Shown here: piece by piece, positions 5,709-13,590 of the stretch
Numbering within the stretch: the first letter of the stretch is position 1
How the letters are laid out: each line of letters begins with the position of its first letter
Notes under the pieces: model-generated
Seen by the model: the letters and a program-made list of their open reading frames with translations, nothing else
The model's database searches: none
Told to the model about the DNA's origin: nothing
NCBI GenBank assembly: GCA_938045215.1
Contig: CALINF010000271.1
Coordinates: 1-15,220, forward strand
DNA from: an uncultured Halieaceae bacterium
GTDB taxonomy: Bacteria; Pseudomonadota; Gammaproteobacteria; Pseudomonadales; Halieaceae
Length of the DNA: 15,220 bases
Reading direction: 5' to 3'
Made by a program: the position numbers and the translations under genes

Positions 5709-6992
5709 TCATTTGCGCTTGCGCGCGTCATACAGCCAGATAGCGCCGAATACCGGCAGCAACAACAAAGGCACGATAGCAATGGACTGAAAAGACTCTA
5801 CTGAGGCGTAGCGCACAGCCTCTTGCTGGAGCGCTGGTGACAACTGTGCGAAGTTCTCCAATCCGCCAGCAGCTTCTGCCTTGGCCGCATCGAAAATCGC
5901 GCCCATACGCGGCAACACGAACTGAATCGCCATACCACCGGCAAAGCCCATCAATCCCAAAGCCAACGCCCCACCACGAGGAAATCGCTCCGCCGTGATG
6001 GCGAGCATGGTAGGCCACAGATAGCACACACCAATACCCCAGATGGTAGCCGCAGCGAAAGCCAACAGCGGTGAATCTGCCAGGCTAAGCGCATAGAGCC
6101 CAATAGCGGCCGCGAGCGCGCTGACAAACATCAGGCCCTCCGAAGAAATGCGCGCAACAATGGGGCCTGCGAAATGGCGCATCACAAACATCAGCGCGCT
6201 CACATAGACCAGCAGCACAATACCCTGCATACCCACAATATTTGACAGGGAGATATTGACCCATTGCCCAGGCGCTAGTTCGGAAGCCGCTGTGAGAAAC
6301 ATGCAGCACCAGAACACCCAGAACAATGGGCGACGCAGGAGCTCTGACAACATATCACCGTAGCTGGCCCCCGAGGCGACTCGCTCCGTTACGGGGAAAA
6401 CCGAGCTGGCCACCATCCAGGTGAGTACCAGCGCGGGCAGCAACAACACCAGCATGTTCAATTCCCAGGGCAGACCAAAGCTGGCGATCGCCACGCCCAG
6501 CAAACCGCCCACCACGATCCCGGCCGGCCACCACGCGTGCAAAATATTCAGCCGATGTGCCTTTTCCTTGGGGTACAAGGCCGCCACCATCGGATTAGAG
6601 GCGGCTTCTACCGCACCCCAGCCCAGTCCCGTTAAGAGTAAACTCACCAGCACGACGCTGTGCACAGCCTCGCCGATCGGCGCCAGAGCAGCGACAAGCA
6701 GACCGACTGAGCCAGCGATATAACCAAGTGCCGCGAGCAGCAGCATGCGCTTCATGCCAACCAGATCAACCAGTGCACTGCCAAACAATAACGTCAGTGC
6801 AAAGCCTGTGAACGTTATGCCCAATGCCTCACCGACCAACGCAGCAGAGTTGGCCAGATCGATTTTGTCGAAGATGTCCGCTTGCAAATTGGGCGCAATA
6901 TTGGCGCGAACCGCAAACCCAAGACCGATCATGAAAATCGACAGATTGCCCACATAGTAGAGTCGCCGTCGGTCGATGCCGTCTGTATTCAT
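5709..6992 (-). CDS. Major facilitator superfamily transporter, likely for a sugar
   Basis: An inner-membrane protein of 427 residues with about 12 hydrophobic segments in the MFS pattern. They begin with YYVGNLSIFMIGLGFAVRAN, and a loop between helices 2 and 3 reads ALVDLVGMKRMLLLAALGY, a form of the MFS motif A. A central polar loop separates the two six-helix halves. The start at 6992 (MNTDG) is favoured over an upstream ATG because GGAGG lies five bases before it. It is the last gene of a minus-strand group with a sugar isomerase and a Gfo/Idh/MocA oxidoreductase, 42 bases after the isomerase stop. This suggests it imports the sugar or glycoside that those enzymes process. The exact substrate cannot be read from the sequence. 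Confidence 0.88.
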   Translation of the reverse strand: MNTDGIDRRRLYYVGNLSIFMIGLGFAVRANIAPNLQADIFDKIDLANSAALVGEALGITFTGFALTLLFGSALVDLVGMKRMLLLAALGYIAGSVGLLVAALAPIGEAVHSVVLVSLLLTGLGWGAVEAASNPMVAALYPKEKAHRLNILHAWWPAGIVVGGLLGVAIASFGLPWELNMLVLLLPALVLTWMVASSVFPVTERVASGASYGDMLSELLRRPLFWVFWCCMFLTAASELAPGQWVNISLSNIVGMQGIVLLVYVSALMFVMRHFAGPIVARISSEGLMFVSALAAAIGLYALSLADSPLLAFAAATIWGIGVCYLWPTMLAITAERFPRGGALALGLMGFAGGMAIQFVLPRMGAIFDAAKAEAAGGLENFAQLSPALQQEAVRYASVESFQSIAIVPLLLLPVFGAIWLYDARKRK

Positions 6993-7034
6993 TACTGCCT
7001 CCATCGCTGGCACGCTGCCCTTGCCACTCTAGGG

Positions 7035-8081
7035 TTAATCGAGCCCCAGGATACGTCGGTTGGCCAACTCGTCCGCTCCCGAGGAGGCAAAGTCATCAAA
7101 TGCCCTGTCAGTTGTACGGATCATGTGGGCGTCTATAAAGGGTGCACCTTCTGCCGCGCCGTCTTCGGGATGCTTCAGGCAGCATTCCCACTCCAGAACC
7201 GCCCAGCCCTCGTAGCCATATTTGGCAAACTGGCTGAATATGGCACCAAAGTCGATCTGACCATCGCCCAGCGACCTGAAACGACCCGGCCGGTCTTTCC
7301 ACGACTGATACCCACCGTATATGCCTGAGCGGCCGTTGGGATTGAACTCCGCATCCTTCACGTGAAACATCTTGATGCGCTCGTGATAAAAATCGATGAA
7401 CTGCACATAGTCCAACTGTTGCAACAGAAAGTGGCTGGGGTCGTACAAAATGTGGCAGCGCGGATGATTACCAGTGGCCTCGAGAAAGCGCTCGAAGGTA
7501 ATGCCATCGTGCAAATCTTCGCCGGGGTGAATCTCATAGCAAAGATCAACACCCGCCTCATCAAAACCGTCCAGGATACCCTTCCAGCGCGCAGCCAATT
7601 CGCGAAAACCGGTTTCTACCAGACCCTCTGGACGCTGTGGCCATGGGTAAAGCGTATGCCATAGCAGCGCGCCCGAAAACGTGGCATGCGCATTGAGCCC
7701 AAGATTACGGCTCGCCCGCGCTGCCAGCAGCAATTGCTGCTGTGCCCAGGCCTGTCGTTCCGCGGGCTTGCCTTGCACGGCCTCTGGAGCGAAACCATCG
7801 AACATTTCGTCATAGGCCGGATGCACGGCAATCAACTGTCCCTGCAGATGGGTAGACAGTTCGCTAATTTCAATACCGTGCTCTGAACACACTCCCTGCA
7901 GTTCCTGACAGTAGTCCATGCTCTGCGCCGCCAGTTCAAGATTGATAAGGCGACTTTCCCAGGTTGGAATCTGGATACCCTTGTAGCCTAAAGATGCAAC
8001 CCATTGCGCCATGTTTGGCAGGCTATCAAACGGAGGCTCGTCACCCACGAACTGAGCCAGGAATATCGCCGGTCCTTTCAT
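7035..8081 (-). CDS. Sugar phosphate isomerase/epimerase-type TIM-barrel protein
   Basis: A cytoplasmic TIM-barrel enzyme of the xylose-isomerase/AP-endonuclease-2-like superfamily, 348 residues. Likely metal ligands are E183 (CYEIHPGEDLHDG), D214 (LYDPSHF), H240 (MFHVKDAEFNP) and E297 (VLEWECCLKHPEDGA); H217 is nearby. The N-terminus MKGPAIFLAQFVGDEPPF and the C-terminal ANRRILGL are characteristic of a subgroup that regularly travels with Gfo/Idh/MocA oxidoreductases. A GGAG motif lies about 11 bases upstream of the ATG. It lies 30 bases after the oxidoreductase gene and 42 bases before the MFS gene, so all three probably form one transcript. Members can isomerise, epimerise or eliminate on keto-sugars; which reaction applies here is unknown. 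Confidence 0.88.
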   Translation of the reverse strand: MKGPAIFLAQFVGDEPPFDSLPNMAQWVASLGYKGIQIPTWESRLINLELAAQSMDYCQELQGVCSEHGIEISELSTHLQGQLIAVHPAYDEMFDGFAPEAVQGKPAERQAWAQQQLLLAARASRNLGLNAHATFSGALLWHTLYPWPQRPEGLVETGFRELAARWKGILDGFDEAGVDLCYEIHPGEDLHDGITFERFLEATGNHPRCHILYDPSHFLLQQLDYVQFIDFYHERIKMFHVKDAEFNPNGRSGIYGGYQSWKDRPGRFRSLGDGQIDFGAIFSQFAKYGYEGWAVLEWECCLKHPEDGAAEGAPFIDAHMIRTTDRAFDDFASSGADELANRRILGLD

Positions 8082-8111
8082 TTCACGCTTACTCCGTTAC
8101 GAAACTCTTGT

Positions 8112-9269
8112 CTAAAGATCGGGAAAATCATGCCACTTGGCGTCACTATTACTTGCCGCCACAGCAGTTTCGATGAACGCCATACCGCGAACAGCGTCTT
8201 CGATACCGGGGCAGTCCATCGCCCAATCCGCAGCACTACGATTCTCAGCTGCACCACGAACCTGTTCAGCAAAGGCTGCGTAAAGATTCGCAAACGCTTC
8301 GATATACCCTTCCGGATGACCGGGCGGCGTACGCGAAAATTGCAGCGTGTGAGGGTCGAGATAAGACGCACCTGCACGCAGTATCTCCGACGGTCTATCG
8401 GAGTACTGTATTACTAGCGTATTGGGTTCCTGTTGCGACCAGGTGAGCGAAGCCGTATCACCATAGATTGCTATCGATAGCGCATTCTCTTCACCCAACG
8501 CTACCTGACTGGCCAGCAATACACCGCGTGCACCGTTTTCCATCCGTAGCAATATAGCGCCATCGTCATCCAGACAACGTCCTTCGACAACACTACCCAG
8601 ATCAGCGCACAGCGCAGAGATTCGCAACTGCGTAATGTACTCGAGCAGGTGTGCGGCGTGCACGCCAATATCACCCATACAGCTACTAACGCCGGCCTTT
8701 GCCGGGTCGAGCCTCCAGGCCGCCTGTTTGTTCTGATCTTGCTCTAATGCTGTCGCCAACCACCCTTGTGGATACTGCACCGCTACCCGCCGCACAGTAC
8801 CCAGCTGACCGGCAGCAATACGACTGCGAGCTTCCTTGACCATGGGATAACCAGCATACGTATGCGTCAGCCCATACAGGCAATCTGATGACGCCAGCGC
8901 TTCACGTAGCTGTACAACTTCGGCCAGGTTGAGCGTGGCGGGTTTGTCGCTAAGGACATGAAAGCCCGCAGTAATCGCCGCCAGCGCGACAGGTAGGTGC
9001 AAATGATTGGGGGTTACGATAGAGACAAACTGCATACGCTGGTCTGCGGGTAGAAACGCTTCTTCACGAAACATAGACACATAATCGCCGTAACACCGCT
9101 CAGCGGACAGGTGCAGTGACTGCCCACTGCGAAGAGACCGCTGCGCAGTTGAGCTGAAAGCACCGCACACCAGCTCTATCTCGCCATCGAGTGCGGCGGC
9201 CATGCGATGGATGGCACCAATAAAAGCACCCTCCCCGCCACCGACCATACCCATGCGGACCTTTGCCAT
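8112..9269 (-). CDS. Gfo/Idh/MocA family NAD(P)-dependent oxidoreductase
   Basis: A cytoplasmic 385-residue protein with an N-terminal Rossmann domain, MGMVGGGEGAFIGAIHRMAA (residues 6-25), then VSIVTPNHLHLPVALAAITA and HVLSDKP with the catalytic-type lysine K109. The C-terminal substrate domain shows GDIGVHAAHLLEYI, with D200 and H204 in the positions usually taken by the active-site Asp and His. These enzymes oxidise or reduce a hydroxyl of a sugar, inositol or glycoside. With the downstream isomerase and the divergent DUF1080 protein, oxidation at C3 of a glycoside is the most natural guess. AGGA lies 9-10 bases before the ATG. It is the first gene of the minus-strand sugar operon. Confidence 0.9.
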   Translation of the reverse strand: MAKVRMGMVGGGEGAFIGAIHRMAAALDGEIELVCGAFSSTAQRSLRSGQSLHLSAERCYGDYVSMFREEAFLPADQRMQFVSIVTPNHLHLPVALAAITAGFHVLSDKPATLNLAEVVQLREALASSDCLYGLTHTYAGYPMVKEARSRIAAGQLGTVRRVAVQYPQGWLATALEQDQNKQAAWRLDPAKAGVSSCMGDIGVHAAHLLEYITQLRISALCADLGSVVEGRCLDDDGAILLRMENGARGVLLASQVALGEENALSIAIYGDTASLTWSQQEPNTLVIQYSDRPSEILRAGASYLDPHTLQFSRTPPGHPEGYIEAFANLYAAFAEQVRGAAENRSAADWAMDCPGIEDAVRGMAFIETAVAASNSDAKWHDFPDL

Positions 9270-9400
9270 AAACCACTATCCTGCGTATTGTGCTTATTAT
9301 TCTACGCACGGTGATCTGCTGATCTGGACATGCGCCTACACTGTGATCATAGAGGATAACAGTGAACATACACGACGATAAATAGAATAAGGAAAGATCC
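9270..9400. promoter_or_regulatory. Divergent control region of the keto-sugar genes
   Basis: The 131 bases between the divergent oxidoreductase and DUF1080 genes must hold promoters for both. Two direct GATCTG copies (9313-9318 and 9321-9326) and a TGTGATCATAG stretch near 9342-9352 are the only notable words. No clear LacI-type or CRP-type palindrome is visible. Confidence 0.3.
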
Positions 9401-10255
9401 ATGCGGATTCTGCTGAAGCTTGTTATTGCGTTGCTGGTGCTGGTGGGCCTGGTGGCGGCAGCGTTCTATCAGATCTACTTCAAGACAGGCCAGTACGTGC
9501 ATGAGGGCGAGCTTGCCAGCCCACCCTCCCAATCACTGCCTGATGCCAACTGGGTGGATCTCTTCGATGGCAAAACACTAACCGGCTGGGTACCCAAACT
9601 GGTGGGTAGTCCTGCAGGCGAAGATGCTCACAATACGTTTCGCGTACAAGACGGCACTATCACCGTTGCCTACGACGACTATCCACAATGGGGTGGCGAG
9701 TTTGGCCATCTGTTTTACCACCTGCCCTTCACGCGCTATGCACTGCAACTTGAATATCGCTTCATGGGTGAGCAGATCGCAGAGGGTGCCGCGATGGCCT
9801 GGGCGTGGCGCAACAGCGGCGTAATGATTCACAGCCAGGCGCCAGATTCCATGACGCTGACTCAGGATTTTCCGGTTTCTCTGGAAGTCCAGCTACTGGG
9901 CGCACATCCCGATGAGCATAGACCCACCGCGAACCTGTGCACACCCGGCACGCATGTAGAACTGCGCGGCAAGCGACATACACAACACTGCATGCTCTCT
10001 ACCTCACCCAGTTTTGTCGGCGATGATTGGATCACGCTGGAGGTTGAAGTGAGAGGCGACGAGCTCGTACGGCATTTCATCAATGGCGAGCTGGTGTTTG
10101 AATACAGCAAGCCTCACCTTGATACCTGGATGGGCCCGGGCAAGCAATTGGCTGCAGATGGATCAGAGGAAGCGATTACAGGCGGATATATTGCCCTGCA
10201 GTCCGAGAGCCATCCTGTGCAGTTCAGAAGTATCCGAGTTACGCCGCTGAACTAG
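9401..10255 (+). CDS. DUF1080 (3-keto-disaccharide hydrolase family) protein, membrane-anchored
   Basis: A 284-residue protein with one N-terminal hydrophobic segment (about residues 5-23) and no lipobox cysteine, so it is probably tethered to the inner membrane facing the periplasm. The DUF1080 domain starts at WVDLFDGKTLTGW (51-63), a hallmark of the family. It continues through FGHLFYHLPFTRYALQLEYR and SGVMIHSQAP to the closing GGYIALQSESHPVQFRSIRV. The fold is a concanavalin-like beta sandwich, and several members hydrolyse 3-keto-glycosides. AAGGA lies 7 bases before the ATG. It is divergent from the Gfo/Idh/MocA operon across about 130 bases, which suggests shared control and a shared pathway. 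Confidence 0.88.
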   Translation: MRILLKLVIALLVLVGLVAAAFYQIYFKTGQYVHEGELASPPSQSLPDANWVDLFDGKTLTGWVPKLVGSPAGEDAHNTFRVQDGTITVAYDDYPQWGGEFGHLFYHLPFTRYALQLEYRFMGEQIAEGAAMAWAWRNSGVMIHSQAPDSMTLTQDFPVSLEVQLLGAHPDEHRPTANLCTPGTHVELRGKRHTQHCMLSTSPSFVGDDWITLEVEVRGDELVRHFINGELVFEYSKPHLDTWMGPGKQLAADGSEEAITGGYIALQSESHPVQFRSIRVTPLN

Positions 10256-10290
10256 CACCATCGAAGCCTGCTTCTCGGTAGGTCCACGCG

Positions 10291-10797
10291 TTAGGAGTCG
10301 TAGGGTCCAAAGGTTTGCTTGAGTGTTTCAACCTGACGCATCATAGCGGCATAGTCCACCAGATCAGTAGCCTCGACGATCAGTCCGTTCTCAGTACGCA
10401 ACACACTGGTCTGCGCAGCTCGCAGCACAATACTGTCTTTGTTGATGCCCCAGGCATTGCCGGCAACCGTTACCGCTACCTCGAGCGTCAACACCGACAT
10501 CGAGCCAGCCTGAAAACAATGGCTAATCGTGTAGTCGATAGCTGAGGTGCCACTGCCTTCGGAGGATTCCTGCCAGAATTGTCGAATGGCGTGCGGGCCC
10601 CGCAGGTCGATTTCTGGCACATCAAAGAAGGCCATTGTTGGATCGTGATAACGCGCATCCTCTGCGAACAAGTTCTGCAATGCGCCCCAGTTTTGATCTT
10701 CGATCACCTTGATCCAGCGGTAGGGCAGAGAGTCTGCGGCACAGTCGGCGACAGAATGGCCGGAAAATGACAGCAGCAAAAGCAATAGCCAGCGCAT
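10291..10797 (-). CDS. Exported SnoaL/NTF2-like protein
   Basis: A small protein of about 168 residues with a clear signal peptide (MRWLLLLLLSFSGHSVA, cleavage likely before DCA). The mature part looks like an NTF2/SnoaL cone: YRWIKVIEDQNWGALQNLFA, then EDARYHDPTMAF, GPHAIRQFWQ, a beta-rich half, and DLVDYAAMMRQVETLK at the end. Such folds serve as polyketide cyclases, steroid isomerases or non-catalytic ligand binders, so function is open. Two cysteines in the mature region could form a disulfide. I prefer the ATG at 10797 because the signal peptide starts there and a candidate promoter would place transcription at about 10821. An ATG at 10818 adds seven residues and cannot be excluded. Neither start has a good ribosome binding site. 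Confidence 0.7.
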   Translation of the reverse strand: MRWLLLLLLSFSGHSVADCAADSLPYRWIKVIEDQNWGALQNLFAEDARYHDPTMAFFDVPEIDLRGPHAIRQFWQESSEGSGTSAIDYTISHCFQAGSMSVLTLEVAVTVAGNAWGINKDSIVLRAAQTSVLRTENGLIVEATDLVDYAAMMRQVETLKQTFGPYDS

Positions 10798-10827
10798 TGA
10801 ATTGTCCGATGAAAGCATGAACCCACT

Positions 10828-10856
10828 AGAATAATCGGGAACGAGAATTGCTACAA
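10828..10856 (-). promoter_or_regulatory. Candidate promoter for the SnoaL-like gene
   Basis: Read on the minus strand, TTGTAG (10856-10851) and TATTCT (10833-10828) are separated by 17 bases. Transcription would begin near 10821, only a few bases before the upstream ATG at 10818, which supports the downstream ATG at 10797. This is a visual match, not tested. Confidence 0.3.
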
Positions 10857-10945
10857 TTGCTAACTCAGGTCTATCGGCGCGCCCGGCTCCAATCTATACG
10901 GCTGATCGTTTACAATGCACACCACAAACCAAAGAGGACTTCAGC

Positions 10946-11722
10946 ATGAGAACACTTTTCCTAGCAATTACTGCCTGTTTTGGCCTTTTAGCCACACAAG
11001 CAATTGCCGATACGCTGGAACTGGCCGATGGCACACTGCTCGAGGGCGACTTTGTGGGTAGCAGCAATGGTATTGTCATGTTCAATACCGGAGCCGGTAT
11101 CGAGGCTTTCCCGGAATCCGAGGTCGCAGGCATTTTCCTCAGCGAAGGGGTTGCTACCGCTCAGGCGAAAGCGCCGGCACCGGCAGCGGCGGCTCCACAG
11201 GCAAAACCCAGTGCGCCCCCACCGCCCAAAGACATCACTGTGCCCAGCGGTACGCGCATGGTCATTCGCATGGCCGATTCCATCGACACCAAACGGCACA
11301 AAACGGGCCACCGCTTTCGCGGCCAGTTGGAGGGCGCGTTGGTCGTCAGCGGTGTGACCGTGGCACCCAGAGGTGCTTTCGTTCACGGCAGAATCGTGCA
11401 GGCCTCGTCGGGAGGCCGGGCGGTCGGTTCATCCGAGATGGCCATAGAGTTTACCGACATTATGATTGACGACCAGCTCTATGAAATAGCGACTACTGGC
11501 CTGCAGGCAAAGTCTGGCAATGAAGCAGGCAAGACAGCAGGCCGGACGGCCCGCGCAGCGGTTATTGGCGGCTTGATAAGCGGTAGGAGTGGCGCAAAAA
11601 CGGGCGCTGCGGTCGGCCTGGGTGCTTCAATCCTCACCAGTGGGTCCAGCATCAATGTGCCGGCGGGTACTATTTTAGAAACGACTTTGCGTACACCCCT
11701 CACCGTGCCCGGGAACTGGTAG
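10946..11722 (+). CDS. Exported protein with Pro/Ala linker and glycine-zipper tail
   Basis: A 258-residue protein with a signal peptide (MRTLFLAITACFGLLATQAIA, then DTLELADG). Residues 22-70 form a small beta-rich domain (LELADGTLLEGDFVGSSNGI, then VMFNTGAGIEAF). A low-complexity Ala/Pro/Lys linker follows at about 73-94. A second domain opens at VPSGTRMVIRMADSIDTK. Near the C-terminus, AVIGGLISGRSGAKTGAAVG is a glycine-zipper-like membrane segment, and VPAGTILETTLRTPLTV closes the chain. The repeated VPsGT...tPLtV style resembles envelope or conjugation-type scaffolds. AGAGGA lies 7 bases before the ATG, and TACAAT at 10911-10916 could be a -10 element. Probably periplasmic or outer-membrane associated; the specific role is unrecognised. 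Confidence 0.7.
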   Translation: MRTLFLAITACFGLLATQAIADTLELADGTLLEGDFVGSSNGIVMFNTGAGIEAFPESEVAGIFLSEGVATAQAKAPAPAAAAPQAKPSAPPPPKDITVPSGTRMVIRMADSIDTKRHKTGHRFRGQLEGALVVSGVTVAPRGAFVHGRIVQASSGGRAVGSSEMAIEFTDIMIDDQLYEIATTGLQAKSGNEAGKTAGRTARAAVIGGLISGRSGAKTGAAVGLGASILTSGSSINVPAGTILETTLRTPLTVPGNW

Positions 11723-11828
11723 CCAACAAAAGGCGTTATCGCGCAATCAGCAACGCGGGGCACTCTTCCGAGAGCGGCCCTGCTCTTTAGGGCTCATGAA
11801 GTGCGGGGAATATCAGCGGTAGCGAAAG

Positions 11829-13508
11829 CTATTCCAGAAGCAGCATAAACCGGGTGTTAAAGCCGTGACTATCGCCCTCTTCTGCGAATCGATCCAGAGT
11901 GATGTATCGATAGTTCACGTTAAAGTTCATGTAGGGCGTTAACCACCAGTTCACGCCCAAAGACCAGACATCCATCTCACCCGCGCCAGCACCCATTACT
12001 GAGCCAGGTGCTTCGTTCATATCCATTGTGCTAAAGCGCGTGCTGATCTCCCAGGCCCCCCAGCCATTTTGGTCAACTGTTCTGGCCACCGGGATCGGCC
12101 TGAAAATACCCACGCGGTCATTATAGGGACGGACCTCTCCCGTGAGTATCCACGACGCAGTGATGTGATAACCGTCGAGCGTCGGATCACTATACTCGCG
12201 CGAATCTACGTCGGTACGCACATATTCACCATGCAGCCAGAAAGGGCCACTACGCAATGATGCCTCTCCCTGATACGTCATCGTCTCTTTAGGCAGGAAG
12301 AAATCTGTCGCCAGAAAGTCAGGTGCTTGATTGAACTCGGGGCCCACCTGAGTTCTGAATCCCTCTTTGCTGTTGGAGTGGCGAAAACCCCCACCCACGT
12401 GCAGCAGCGTGCTCTCATTATCAGATAGATAGGGTACCCAGGTTGCTCGCCCCACATACTGGGTAGCGTTATCGCTGAAAGAGCTGGGCTGGTCTTTATC
12501 GAGCCAGTTGTTGAAGGCGCCACCAGCTAATGTCATACGATCATCTGCCAGCGTTCCTGCCATCACTACGCCGACATTTCTGGAAGGCAGCAACGCGTCT
12601 GATACCGCCGCCCGTTCCTGCTGGGGCCCGTGTCCAAGCGCCATCAATCGCTCCATGGATATTGGCTCTTTCTGCTTGCCTATACTAAAGCTGGTTTTCT
12701 CCCAAATAGGAATGTCCAGGCGCAGGTCAAACAAGGTGTAATCATCAGACTCGATCGCATCAAACCCTTCGTCGAAAGCATGGGTGGCACCAAATATCGT
12801 CCACACCCAGGGCTTGTCGAAATTGAGTGTTCCCACGCCACCAAACCGCAGTCCGCGCACTTCACCTCCTGAGAACTCATCCAGATCACCCACCTGGAAT
12901 TCACTTTGGCGATCCTGGTCAACCCAGTTCTGCCTATCGACAACCAGTCCTCCTGTGAACAGTCCGGAAATGGCTTTGGTCTCAAAATGATTCCAGCGCT
13001 CCGCGTCACGGTAGGTCAATGGTACGGCAAGCGGTGGCGGCGCATAGGCTAACCAACCCTGCCCCGCACGCTCTTTCTCTGCAGGCGTTTCTTCGATGAT
13101 GCCCACGAACGTGTTTTTAACAACATCACCCTTGTGAATGGCAAAGCGTGCATGCGTTTTGGTATCAAGTAATAGCGAGATATCCTTTCTGGGATCACCA
13201 GAGAGAATCAAAAAATTGGCGGGCTCGCCAAGAACAAGTTCACCCAATACTACACCGCCGGCGGCATCATAGGACTCGTCGGCCTCATCAATTGGAATCA
13301 AATCCTGAGTAATAATGTCGAGCTTGGAATCCTTGATCAGGATGTTCACTACAATGGTGTCTGTCTCTCCCGACTTATCGATGAGCGTGACATTACGCAG
13401 CAATATGGACTGGGCTGCGAGTTGTGCCGACACCGGCAGCGCCATGGCAAGCCCCACTAGCAGGATCACCGTAATTAGCCCATCAAGTATTAATCTATTG
13501 CGTCGCAT
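11829..13508 (-). CDS. OprO/OprP-type porin with an N-terminal amidohydrolase-like remnant
   Basis: A 559-residue exported protein. A signal peptide spans residues 1-28 (LILDGLITVILLVGLAMALP, ending VSA). Residues 35-87 read like the opening strands of a metal-dependent amidohydrolase (ILLRNVTLIDKSGETD, VNILIKDSKLDIITQD, YDAAGGVV). Residues 88-132 read like its closing strands (GELVLGEPANFLILSGDP, HARFAIHKGDVVKN). The whole catalytic barrel with its HxH metal site is missing between them. From about 165 to the end the protein matches phosphate-selective porin O/P-type beta barrels (ISGLFTGGLVVDRQNW, SFSIGKQKEPISMERLMALG, ending FNTRFMLLLE). GGAG lies 7 bases before the ATG. The substrate is unknown; the OprP name does not prove phosphate. 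Confidence 0.82.
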   Translation of the reverse strand: MRRNRLILDGLITVILLVGLAMALPVSAQLAAQSILLRNVTLIDKSGETDTIVVNILIKDSKLDIITQDLIPIDEADESYDAAGGVVLGELVLGEPANFLILSGDPRKDISLLLDTKTHARFAIHKGDVVKNTFVGIIEETPAEKERAGQGWLAYAPPPLAVPLTYRDAERWNHFETKAISGLFTGGLVVDRQNWVDQDRQSEFQVGDLDEFSGGEVRGLRFGGVGTLNFDKPWVWTIFGATHAFDEGFDAIESDDYTLFDLRLDIPIWEKTSFSIGKQKEPISMERLMALGHGPQQERAAVSDALLPSRNVGVVMAGTLADDRMTLAGGAFNNWLDKDQPSSFSDNATQYVGRATWVPYLSDNESTLLHVGGGFRHSNSKEGFRTQVGPEFNQAPDFLATDFFLPKETMTYQGEASLRSGPFWLHGEYVRTDVDSREYSDPTLDGYHITASWILTGEVRPYNDRVGIFRPIPVARTVDQNGWGAWEISTRFSTMDMNEAPGSVMGAGAGEMDVWSLGVNWWLTPYMNFNVNYRYITLDRFAEEGDSHGFNTRFMLLLE

Positions 13509-13590
13509 TAATGTGCTCCAGCCATAGCCCGTGAGTAAAGACGTTCAAAGTAATGCAGATTCTTCGCACCGATATGCGTAATGCTCACGC

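Noticed and set aside
9311..9352. A CRP or LacI-family operator in the keto-sugar control region
   Set aside because: Only half-matches and a short direct repeat are present, with no full palindrome.
11777..11793. Terminator hairpin (GCCCT/AGGGC) between the glycine-zipper gene and the porin
   Set aside because: Only a 5-bp stem with a 7-base loop and no T-run, so too weak to call.
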